Source: an uncultured Clostridia bacterium (GTDB taxonomy: Bacteria > Bacillota > Clostridia > Oscillospirales > Oscillospiraceae). From it: DNA of 10,572 nt. Shown piece by piece: positions 5,511 to 10,572 of the stretch. The notes beneath the pieces are model-generated. The model ran no database searches, was not told where the DNA came from, and saw only the letters and a program-made list of their open reading frames with translations. The translations under genes were made by a program, and so were the position numbers. The stretch is from contig CAMVOG010000063.1 in the NCBI GenBank assembly GCA_947169005.1, forward strand, positions 1 through 10,572, given 5' to 3'. Each line of letters starts with the position of its first letter. The first letter of the stretch is position 1.

Positions 5511-6287
5511 CTATTGAGATAATTCCCGGATGACGTTCATGGTCAGGCGCGCTTCCCGCAGGATCAGCAGGCGCAGAATAAAGCGCGCAAGGAAGCAGAC
5601 TCCGACGGTGCCCACGGCGAAAAACGCCGGGAGGGCGGGCTGCCTGACCCCGGCCATCCACAGCACGGCGTAAGCCAGGAGAGCGGCAGTCATCAGAACG
5701 CAGGTCCACAGCACCGCTTGCCAGATCCGGCGCAGATAGCGCAGCCGCCCCTCGGAGCCCACGGCCCGCAGGGTCTCGTCAAAGCCACGCAGCAGCCGCA
5801 TGCTGGCAAGGAAGCCGATGATGATAAAGCTGAGCATATCCAGCGCCAGGATCAGCTCCCGCAGCAGGGAGCCAGTCTGCTCCGCCGTGCCCTCCAGCAG
5901 CCCCCGGGTCTCCAGGGAAAGCAGCAGCACCTCTACGAAGGCAAAGACCGCGTCCAGAACAAAGCGGATCAAAAACAGATTGCGGGCGACGCGGTAATGC
6001 CGCGAGGCGGCGATCACGTCGCCGAGGCCCGTGATCAGCGGGATCGCGGACAGGAGCCGCAGCGCGGTGCGCACCGTATTCGTCAGCCGCACAAGCCCCC
6101 GGAGCTGCTCGGGCCCCTCCTCCAGGGCAGCCATGATCAAGGCCATAAGGGACCGGTCCGCCCCCGGCGTCGCCACATGCCAGACGACACGCTCCGCCAG
6201 GATCAGCAGGAACATGAGGCTGGTCAGCATGCTCGCCAGCAGGCCATGATAAATGCGCTTATAGGCGGCGGAGTCAAAGCCCTCCAC
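5511..6287 (-). CDS. Multi-pass membrane protein of unknown function in the kinase operon
   Basis: About 258 residues from the GTG at 6287, chosen because AGGAG lies 9 nt upstream. An in-frame ATG at 6383 has no ribosome site and would place the promoter inside the gene. I do not recognise a family. About six hydrophobic segments are visible (starting near LLASMLTSLMFLLIL, LRLLSAIPLITGLG, FLIRFVLDAVFAFVEVLLL, LALDMLSFIIIGFLA, AVLWTCVLMTAALLAYAVL and ALPAFFAVGTVGVCFLA), with a short, charged cytosolic N-terminus and basic loops. The C-terminus ends in a basic amphipathic stretch. It is the first gene after the heptamer-bearing promoter and is followed within 28 bp by the kinase, so it is likely a sensing or accessory subunit of the two-component pair. 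That role is inference from position only. Confidence 0.75.
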   Translation of the reverse strand: MEGFDSAAYKRIYHGLLASMLTSLMFLLILAERVVWHVATPGADRSLMALIMAALEEGPEQLRGLVRLTNTVRTALRLLSAIPLITGLGDVIAASRHYRVARNLFLIRFVLDAVFAFVEVLLLSLETRGLLEGTAEQTGSLLRELILALDMLSFIIIGFLASMRLLRGFDETLRAVGSEGRLRYLRRIWQAVLWTCVLMTAALLAYAVLWMAGVRQPALPAFFAVGTVGVCFLARFILRLLILREARLTMNVIRELSQ

Positions 6288-6322
6288 GCCGTCACACTCC
6301 TCTCCGCAAGATTGTTGCGCGC

Positions 6323-6355
6323 ATTTTATCACCCGCAGCGCAACATATGCGCAAC
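6323..6355 (-). promoter_or_regulatory. Operon promoter with tandem heptamers at 11-bp pitch
   Basis: Reading minus: GTTGCGC (6355-6349), ATAT, GTTGCGC (6344-6338), 9 nt, then the extended -10 TGATAAAAT (TG at 6331-6330, TAAAAT at 6328-6323). No -35-like hexamer occurs 16-18 bp upstream of the -10, because that position is filled by the heptamers. SARP-family activators are known to bind direct heptamer repeats with 4-bp spacers placed about 8 bp upstream of the -10, and the operon's own regulator has a SARP-like output domain. A third, inverted copy lies downstream of the -10 at 6314-6320. The predicted leader is about 29 nt to the GTG at 6287. Confidence 0.65.
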
Positions 6356-6382
6356 AAAAAAGTGGAGAGCAGGCGATATTCA

Positions 6383-6946
6383 TCAGAGATTTTTCAGAAA
6401 ATGTGCCGGGACGCCGCCCACCACCGTGCCGGGCGCCACGTCCTTCGTCACCACGGCGCCGGCGGCGATGATGGCCCCGTCCCCGATGCTCACACCGGGC
6501 AGGACCGTCACATTGGCCCCCAGCCAGACGTTTCGGCCGATGCGGATGGGCGCGGGAATGAGGTCCCCCCGCTTTTCCGGCTCCGGGGCGTGGTTCAGCG
6601 TCGCCAGCACGGCATTGTGGCCGATCAGGCTCCCGTCACCGATCCAGATGCCCCCCTGGTCCTGGAAATGGCAGCCGGAGTTGATAAAAACGCCCTCACC
6701 CCAGTGCAGGTTTTTCCCGCAGTCCGTGTAAAAGGGCGGAAAAAGGCTGAGAGGCGGCAGCTCCGGCCGGGCGGTCAGCTCCCGCAGCAGGGCGTTCAGC
6801 TCCCCGGGCGTATGGTAGCGGCCGTTGATCTCCGCCGTGAGGCGCAGAGCCTCCTGGGACAGCTCGTGCATGCACAGGTGCCAGGGGCTGCCCGCGGCGA
6901 TCCGCTCACCGCTGTCCATCTTCTCCAAAAACTCCCTTAAGGTCAT
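6383..6946 (-). CDS. Sugar O-acetyltransferase, maltose/galactoside acetyltransferase type
   Basis: A 187-residue cytosolic acetyl-CoA-dependent enzyme of the left-handed beta-helix (LacA/Maa) family. It starts at the ATG at 6946, with AGGAGG 7 nt upstream; an upstream ATG at 7018 would put the promoter within the gene. The N-terminal helical part (MTLREFLEKMDSGERI to LLRELT, residues 1-58) resembles the Mac domain. Hexapeptide repeats run from about residue 72 to 176 (GVFINSGCHF, GIWIGDGSLIGHNAVL, IRIGRNVWLGANVTVL, GVSIGDGAIIAAGAVV). H119 in LNHAPEPEKR is the probable catalytic histidine, by position relative to LacA-type enzymes. It ends with the usual GGVPAHFLK. Enzymes of this group acetylate the 6-hydroxyl of sugars or thiogalactosides, and the acceptor here is unknown. 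It has its own promoter. Its stop is 95 bp before the next gene, so read-through into the kinase operon is possible. Confidence 0.92.
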   Translation of the reverse strand: MTLREFLEKMDSGERIAAGSPWHLCMHELSQEALRLTAEINGRYHTPGELNALLRELTARPELPPLSLFPPFYTDCGKNLHWGEGVFINSGCHFQDQGGIWIGDGSLIGHNAVLATLNHAPEPEKRGDLIPAPIRIGRNVWLGANVTVLPGVSIGDGAIIAAGAVVTKDVAPGTVVGGVPAHFLKNL

Positions 6947-6977
6947 GCGCGGTCCTCCTTGCCCCGAAATCAAAAAA

Positions 6978-7006
6978 AGTATAACATTTTCCCCGGTAAA
7001 AAGCAA
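6978..7006 (-). promoter_or_regulatory. Acetyltransferase promoter (extended -10)
   Basis: On the minus strand TTGCTT (7001-7006), a 17-bp spacer and TATACT (6978-6983) with TG one base upstream, giving TGTTATACT. It lies 32 bp before the ATG at 6946. It faces away from the lipoprotein promoter, which has the same nine-base extended -10. Confidence 0.75.
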
Positions 7007-7038
7007 TGAAAAAGGCAAAATATACTTCTTTCGGATAA

Positions 7039-7067
7039 TTGCAAAAGGGAAAAAACTGTGTTATACT
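7039..7067 (+). promoter_or_regulatory. Lipoprotein promoter (extended -10)
   Basis: TTGCAA (7039-7044), a 17-bp spacer and TATACT (7062-7067) preceded by TG at 7059-7060, giving TGTTATACT. Transcription should start near 7074, leaving a leader of about 28 nt that contains the AAAGGA ribosome site for the ATG at 7102. Confidence 0.8.
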
Positions 7068-7101
7068 GCACACATATGAGAAAAGAAAAGGACGTAACGC
7101 C

Positions 7102-8805
7102 ATGAAGCATACATTGATAAAGCTGCTTTCCCTCACGCTTTTGCTCGCCCTGCTGCTGGCGGCGGCGGGCTGCGGGCAGACCGCCCCCACGGCCGGACAG
7201 AACACCGTAACGGAGACCACGGGCCAGCAGCCCGCCGCCGAGCCCGAGACCGCGGAGCCGGAAAAGGCGCCCGAGGCTGAGGCGGAGCCCGAGCCGGAAA
7301 CGGCTCCCGAAGCGGAGCCCGAAACCGAAACGGAGGCCGAGCCGGAGGAAACGGAGCCTGCTGAGTCCGAGGCGGAGACCGAGGAGCCCGGGCCTATTGA
7401 GAACGAGCGTTTTGACGTTCTTGATCCGCTCTATGCCGAGCTGGCCAAGTGGAACTACGTATTTTCCAGCGGCGCCGGCGGCTGGGAGACCTACTTCAAC
7501 GTGGCGGAAAACGGCGCCGTCATGGGCGAATTCTACGACGGGGACATGGGCGACACCGGCGAGGGCTACGAGGAGAACGGCACCCTTTATCTCAGCCAGT
7601 TCACGGGCCAGCTGGGCAAGGTGACGCGCCTGGCCGACACGGTCTACGAGGTGGAGCTGGAGGCCCTTTGGTACACCGAGGAGCCCGGCACCGAGAAGAT
7701 CGAGGACGGGACCCGCTACGTCTACAGCGCGGCCTACGGGCTGGACGGGACGGATACCCTGCTGTTCTATCTGCCCGGCACCCCCACCGCCGATCTGCCC
7801 GAGGGCTATATGGATTGGATACAGTACACCCACTTCGGCGTATGGCTTTATGATGACTGGCAGCTGGACCTGCCCGAGGACCTGCCCTTCTGCGGCGTAT
7901 ACAACGCCGAGAGCGACTGCGGTTTCTTTTCCTTCTGCGGAGACGTGAACGGCACCTATCTCATGAACAAGGCCGATTTCCCCGGCCTCGTGAATACGAA
8001 GTGGGAGACCTATCCCGACGGCGGCTATTACTGCGTCGACACGGAGCCCAGCGGCATGTACCAGGTGATGAACCTCTGCTTCCGCTATGACGACAATCTG
8101 GACAGCTGGGACAACGACGCGGTGGTCCGGGCCGCCCTGGATTACCTCTTCCCGGAGATCACGGTCTCCGAGCTGTATACCTACGGCTATGAGGCGGAGG
8201 ATTACTTAGGCTCCCTGCTTTACATCAACGGATACCGCAATACCTACGCCATCTTCAACACGGGCAGCAACGAGGACACCCGCTATTGCAGCGGCCGCTT
8301 CATGGCCCGGGACGGCTTCCTCTACGCCTACGTGGTCTCCACCAGTGAGTACGACCAGCTCATGAGCGGGGAGCCGGAAAACTTCTTCCTGCGCTCTCTG
8401 TCCCTCTCCGGCAGACCGGAGATCTCCGCCGCCTCCCCGGAGACGGTGGCCCGCACGATGCTGGCCTACGTGATGCCCGGCTCGAACGAGAACGAGATCG
8501 TGGCCGATGAGGTGCTGTGGGTCTCCTGGGACGACGAGGAGCTGATGGCCCAGTACGGCCTCACCGAGGAAGACCTGTGGGACGATTACGCCATCGTGGA
8601 GCAGGATGGGAATTATGTGCCTTTCCGTCTGGCGGAGAACTGCCCGGCCTACGTGCAGTGGCCGAAGGCGGGCCAGCTTCACACCTTCTGCGACAGAGCC
8701 ACTTTCCTGGACGAGTGCGACGCCGCCGCCGACGGGCTGCTGCTCCGGCTCTATCTCAACGAGTTCGACGAGGTCGTCTTTGCCTATGAGCCCTACAGAC
8801 CGTAA
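7102..8805 (+). CDS. Large secreted lipoprotein with acidic Pro/Glu linker, function unknown
   Basis: A 567-residue lipoprotein from the ATG at 7102, 9 nt after AAAGGA. The N-terminus is a type II signal peptide: MKHTLIK, a leucine-rich core, then the lipobox AAGC with C24 as the lipidated residue. Residues about 25-115 form a disordered linker dominated by Pro, Glu, Ala and Thr (for example EPETAEPEKAPEAEAEPEPE), as in cell-wall-spanning surface lipoproteins. From about 116 to the end the protein is rich in Tyr, Trp, Asp and Glu and looks like one or more folded beta-rich extracellular domains (LYAELAKWNYVFSSGAGGWE, NGTLYLSQFTGQLG, FGVWLYDDWQLDLPE). I recognise no named domain and no catalytic motif. 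Very low net charge suggests a surface exposed to the medium. It is monocistronic, with its own promoter and a strong terminator. Confidence 0.85.
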   Translation: MKHTLIKLLSLTLLLALLLAAAGCGQTAPTAGQNTVTETTGQQPAAEPETAEPEKAPEAEAEPEPETAPEAEPETETEAEPEETEPAESEAETEEPGPIENERFDVLDPLYAELAKWNYVFSSGAGGWETYFNVAENGAVMGEFYDGDMGDTGEGYEENGTLYLSQFTGQLGKVTRLADTVYEVELEALWYTEEPGTEKIEDGTRYVYSAAYGLDGTDTLLFYLPGTPTADLPEGYMDWIQYTHFGVWLYDDWQLDLPEDLPFCGVYNAESDCGFFSFCGDVNGTYLMNKADFPGLVNTKWETYPDGGYYCVDTEPSGMYQVMNLCFRYDDNLDSWDNDAVVRAALDYLFPEITVSELYTYGYEAEDYLGSLLYINGYRNTYAIFNTGSNEDTRYCSGRFMARDGFLYAYVVSTSEYDQLMSGEPENFFLRSLSLSGRPEISAASPETVARTMLAYVMPGSNENEIVADEVLWVSWDDEELMAQYGLTEEDLWDDYAIVEQDGNYVPFRLAENCPAYVQWPKAGQLHTFCDRATFLDECDAAADGLLLRLYLNEFDEVVFAYEPYRP

Positions 8806-8808
8806 GCG

Positions 8809-8829
8809 GGACTCAGGACTCAGGACTCA
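8809..8829 (+). repeat. Tandem heptamer, (GGACTCA)x3
   Basis: Three perfect copies of GGACTCA followed by a partial GGA, beginning 4 bp after the lipoprotein stop. It belongs to the same size class (7-bp units at gene 3' ends) as the array at 9480-9528, but has a different unit sequence. Confidence 0.85.
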
Positions 8830-8871
8830 GGATCAACTTTTGATACTTTTTCATTTCTTTCCTTTCTATAC

Positions 8872-8917
8872 AACAGATCGGACGCACCGGTAAAACGGTG
8901 CGCCCGATCTGTTTTTA
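8872..8917 (+). terminator. Rho-independent terminator of the lipoprotein gene
   Basis: A long stem (8874-8889 with 8896-8911, one A-C mismatch at 8882/8903), a 6-nt loop, then TTTTT at 8912-8916. It lies 68 bp after the lipoprotein stop. On the minus strand it sits 12 bp after the BrnA-like stop and may also serve that transcript, although the T run there is poor. Confidence 0.92.
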
Positions 8918-8928
8918 TGGGGTTACAA

Positions 8929-9105
8929 TTAGTGAGCTTTGGCTTTCGGGAGAGGGTTGACCCGGCGAAACTGTCTCAGCTGCTCCTCCGTCATCTCAGG
9001 GCAGTCCTCGTCAAAGACAATGGGACGGTCCTTCAGCTCGTCCAGTCTTTTGATCTGCTCCGGGGTAAGAGGCGTCCCCGGCTCCCGCTTATAAGTCACG
9101 ATCAT
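8929..9105 (-). CDS. Short BrnA-like antitoxin
   Basis: A 58-residue protein from the ATG at 9105, with AGGAG 8 nt upstream (lying in the toxin gene). The sequence MIVTYKREPGTPLTPEQIKR to DRPIVFDEDCPEMTEEQLRQ resembles the toxin-facing N-terminal half of BrnA/DUF4415-type antitoxins (the 'LT-x-EQ...L..L.DRP..D..D.PE.TEEQ' pattern). It ends about 20 residues later in PLPKAKAH, with no ribbon-helix-helix DNA-binding segment. There is no space for one, because the stop is followed within 12 bp by the terminator hairpin. It overlaps the toxin gene by 17 bp, and the toxin-first order is the BrnT-BrnA one. It may neutralise by binding alone without repressing the promoter. Confidence 0.75.
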   Translation of the reverse strand: MIVTYKREPGTPLTPEQIKRLDELKDRPIVFDEDCPEMTEEQLRQFRRVNPLPKAKAH

Positions 9106-9361
9106 AATAGATACTCCTTTCGTGCGCAGTAGCCCGCCTGGCCGAAATGATGCGGATGCGTTCTCTGCGTTCCGTATACACGACGAATAAAACGTCCCGT
9201 ACCAAGCCAATGGTATTATAACGGTCTTCCGTTTCGCTATGCGCCGCATCGAACCATTCTATACGATATTCATCATCAAACACAGCAACGGCATCCCGAA
9301 AATCAACGCCGTGCTTTTTCAAATTGACCGCCGCTTTCTCGTCATCCCACTCAAACAGCAA
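9089..9361 (-). CDS. brnT: BrnT-family toxin (ribonuclease)
   Basis: A 90-residue protein from the TTG at 9361. This start is preceded 10 nt upstream by GGAG, lies about 30 nt after the predicted transcription start, and gives LFEWDDEKAAVNLKKHGVDF, the standard BrnT beginning. The frame stays open upstream to 9517, but that stretch is promoter and repeat DNA. Conserved features are FEWD..K...N..KHGV.F, FDDEYR, the ERxRIRIISARRAT strand (residues 65-78 region) and the final HERSIYY. BrnT toxins are RelE-like ribonucleases that halt translation. Base composition is clearly more AT-rich than in spoIVB or the lipoprotein on either side, suggesting transfer into this locus. Confidence 0.9.
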   Translation of the reverse strand: MLFEWDDEKAAVNLKKHGVDFRDAVAVFDDEYRIEWFDAAHSETEDRYNTIGLVRDVLFVVYTERRERIRIISARRATAHERSIYYDRDL

Positions 9362-9397
9362 AGGACCGTCACTCCGCTTCCGTAGTTTACGCTTTAC

Positions 9398-9426
9398 ATT
9401 ATACACATAATGACAGTCTTTTGCAA
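9398..9426 (-). promoter_or_regulatory. brnT promoter
   Basis: On the minus strand TTGCAA (9421-9426), a 17-bp spacer and a perfect TATAAT (9398-9403). The predicted start of transcription lies about 30 nt before the TTG at 9361, which supports that short start. I see no convincing palindromic operator around it. Confidence 0.8.
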
Positions 9427-9438
9427 GTGTGATCCGCA

Positions 9439-9468
9439 AACCTGCGGGCGGCAGGTTGCCGCCCCTAC
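9439..9468. repeat. GC-rich palindrome with GTAGGGGCGG end
   Basis: Two mutually exclusive hairpins are written in one 26-bp stretch: AACCTGC (9439-9445) with GCAGGTT (9451-9457), or GGGCGGCA (9446-9453) with TGCCGCCC (9457-9464). Reading minus, the element begins TTGTAGGGGCGGCAACC. That opening is one I recall from dispersed intergenic palindromes in Clostridia/Oscillospiraceae, though this has not been checked. It lies between the brnT promoter and the heptamer array. Confidence 0.65.
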
Positions 9469-9479
9469 AATGACGCCGG

Positions 9480-9528
9480 AAATTGTCCATTGTCCATTGT
9501 CCATTGTCCATTGTCAATTATCCATTGC
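9480..9528. repeat. Seven-unit heptamer array overlapping the spoIVB stop
   Basis: Seven consecutive 7-bp units: one AAATTGT, four perfect CCATTGT (9487-9514), then CAATTAT and CCATTGC. Read minus, it is ACAATGG repeated. The two variant units at the right end lie inside spoIVB and encode its last residues (AMDN), and the spoIVB TGA (9514-9516) spans the junction between units. It is not CRISPR-like: there are no spacers. Confidence 0.92.
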
Positions 9529-10494
9529 CTCCAGCATGGTTTCAATGCTGATGCCGTAGCCCCGGGCGGGGTCGTTGACCAGCACGTGGGTGACGGCTCC
9601 GGCCAGTCGGCCGTCCTGGAGGATGGGGCTGCCGCTCATTCCCTGGACGATGCCGCCCGTCAGCGCCAGCAGATTAGGGTCCGTCACCGTCAGCATCAGA
9701 TCCCGCCCGTCGCTCCGCTCGGGAAAGAGGCGGTCGATGCGGACGGCGTACTCCCGCACCGTGCCGTCCACGTTGCAGCGGATCACGGCGGGGCCCTCCC
9801 GCAGCTCGGCGCGGGCCAGGGCAGGCAGGGCCTCCCCCTCCGCCAGGGGGCTGCCGCTCTCAAGCCGCCCGAAAACGCCCTTCTCCGTGTTTTTCTCGAT
9901 GCTGCCCGCGCTCTCCGTCAGGTCGAAGCTGCCCAGCAGCTCCCCGGGCCGCCCCGCGGACCCGGCCACGGCCCCGCTGAGCGCCGCCGGGGCCACGCTG
10001 CCCTCCCGCAGGGGCAGCAGCACGCCGCTGTCCACGTCGTTCACCGCGTGGCCCAGGGCGCCGAAGAGCCCCGTTTCCGGCTGGGTAAAGCTGAGGGTGC
10101 CCAGGCCCGCCAGCCCGTCCCGCAGCCAGAGGCCCAGCTCCGGCGCCCCCGTTTCGTTTTCCGTGGGGGCGAGGCTCAGCTCCCGCTCCGCCCCCTCCCG
10201 GCTGTAGCGCAGGCTGACGCTCTCCCCGGCCCAGGCCGCCAGCGCCGCCTTAAAATCCTCGATGCAATGCACCGGCTGTCCGTCCAGGGCCGTGATCACG
10301 TCCCCCGGGCGCAGGCCCGCCGCCGCGTCGCTCACCGCCGCTACCACGACGCCCTCGGCCTCCACCCGGATGCCCACCAGGCTGCCTCCCGGCACCAGCT
10401 CCGGCGGCTCCTCCCAGGCCAGCGCCGCCCCGCAGAGGGCCAGCGCCAGCAGCCAGCCCAGAAGCAGCCTCCTCCCTGCCTTTTCGATCCCCAT
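9514..10494 (-). CDS. spoIVB: SpoIVB sporulation signalling peptidase (S55)
   Basis: A 326-residue serine peptidase from the ATG at 10494, with AAGGAG 8 nt upstream. An N-terminal hydrophobic segment (about residues 9-26) should target it to or across the membrane. A PDZ domain follows at about 35-108 (GVVVAAVSDAAAGLRPGDVI, ALDGQPV), then the S55 domain. The probable triad is H149 in FGALGHAVND, D272 in TVTDPNLL, and the serine of GMSGSP at 285-290; the C-terminus THVLVNDPARGYGISIETML is also diagnostic. In Bacillus, SpoIVB is secreted from the forespore and cleaves SpoIVFA, releasing pro-sigma-K processing in the mother cell. The protein is shorter than the roughly 425-residue B. subtilis one. 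spo0A does not follow it here. The 78 bp upstream show no clear sigma-G promoter; a small GAACG/CGTTC stem at 10521-10533 is all I see there. Confidence 0.93.
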   Translation of the reverse strand: MGIEKAGRRLLLGWLLALALCGAALAWEEPPELVPGGSLVGIRVEAEGVVVAAVSDAAAGLRPGDVITALDGQPVHCIEDFKAALAAWAGESVSLRYSREGAERELSLAPTENETGAPELGLWLRDGLAGLGTLSFTQPETGLFGALGHAVNDVDSGVLLPLREGSVAPAALSGAVAGSAGRPGELLGSFDLTESAGSIEKNTEKGVFGRLESGSPLAEGEALPALARAELREGPAVIRCNVDGTVREYAVRIDRLFPERSDGRDLMLTVTDPNLLALTGGIVQGMSGSPILQDGRLAGAVTHVLVNDPARGYGISIETMLEAMDN

Positions 10495-10572
10495 GCACAG
10501 CTCTCCTTTTCGCGTTTTTTGAACGAAGCGTTCCTTTTTTCTTGAAGGACAATTCTACTTTCGCAAACATCC

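Noticed and set aside
4217..5533. 438-codon plus-strand frame opposite the kinase
   Set aside because: Composition is low-complexity Arg/Gln/Gly/His, typical of an antisense shadow. The minus strand encodes a complete GHKL kinase.
9362..9517. N-terminal extension of BrnT to 9517
   Set aside because: It would translate the heptamer array, the palindrome and the promoter. The TTG at 9361 has a ribosome site and gives the normal family N-terminus.
9480..9528. CRISPR array
   Set aside because: The units are 7 bp and directly adjacent, without spacers, and there are no cas genes.
10521..10540. GAACGAAGCGTTC followed by a T run on the plus strand as a terminator
   Set aside because: Only a 5-bp stem, and no plus-strand gene ends here. 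The A/T runs on both sides are more likely ordinary upstream sequence of spoIVB.
9490..10545. 351-codon plus-strand frame opposite spoIVB
   Set aside because: Antisense shadow starting inside the heptamer array, with no ribosome site or domain.

Overview
The window comes from a GC-rich, spore-forming Firmicute, most likely a gut Clostridia/Oscillospiraceae-type bacterium. The evidence is a spoIVB sporulation peptidase, an ECF-type EcfT subunit of the clostridial 'SSYHP' type, Gram-positive style AGGAGG ribosome sites, GTG/TTG starts, and tandem heptamer and GTAGGGGCGG-type intergenic repeats that I recall from such genomes. The taxonomy is inference. No rRNA, tRNA, CRISPR array, transposase or integrase is visible.

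Layout, left to right. (1) 19-1903, minus: ecfT followed 4 bp later by a xylose-isomerase-like TIM-barrel sugar isomerase/epimerase. (2) 1933-2567, plus: a Phd/YefM-RelE/ParE toxin-antitoxin (TA) pair with an extended -10 promoter and an 18-bp palindrome that also overlaps the probable divergent ecfT promoter. (3) 2690-3500, plus: a second TA pair, a RelB/DinJ-like antitoxin with a PIN-domain toxin, behind a full-consensus TTGACA-17-TATAAT promoter. It is bracketed by direct repeats of half of a terminator. (4) 3505-6946, minus: a sugar O-acetyltransferase, then an unrecognised multi-pass membrane protein, a GHKL sensor kinase and a response regulator with a SARP-like winged-helix output, ending at a perfect 15-bp terminator hairpin. 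(5) 7039-8916, plus: a large acidic lipoprotein of unknown function with its own promoter and terminator. (6) 8929-9426, minus: a third TA pair, BrnT toxin with a short BrnA-like antitoxin. (7) 9439-9528: a GC-rich palindrome and an array of seven heptamers that runs into the end of spoIVB. (8) 9514-10494, minus: spoIVB.

How the parts fit together. The membrane protein, kinase and regulator form a probable three-component signalling operon. Its promoter lacks a recognisable -35 and instead carries two GTTGCGC heptamers at 11-bp pitch just upstream of an extended -10. This is the geometry known for SARP activators, so the operon may activate itself. The regulator needs a CTG start inside the kinase gene to keep its receiver acid pocket.

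Three unrelated TA modules sit in three gaps between ordinary chromosomal genes, each with its own promoter. One of them interrupts the neighbourhood just downstream of spoIVB, where spo0A is usual. I see no single new defence system. The best candidates for something undescribed are the three-component regulatory operon with its heptamer promoter, and the terminator-flanked RelB-PIN module.
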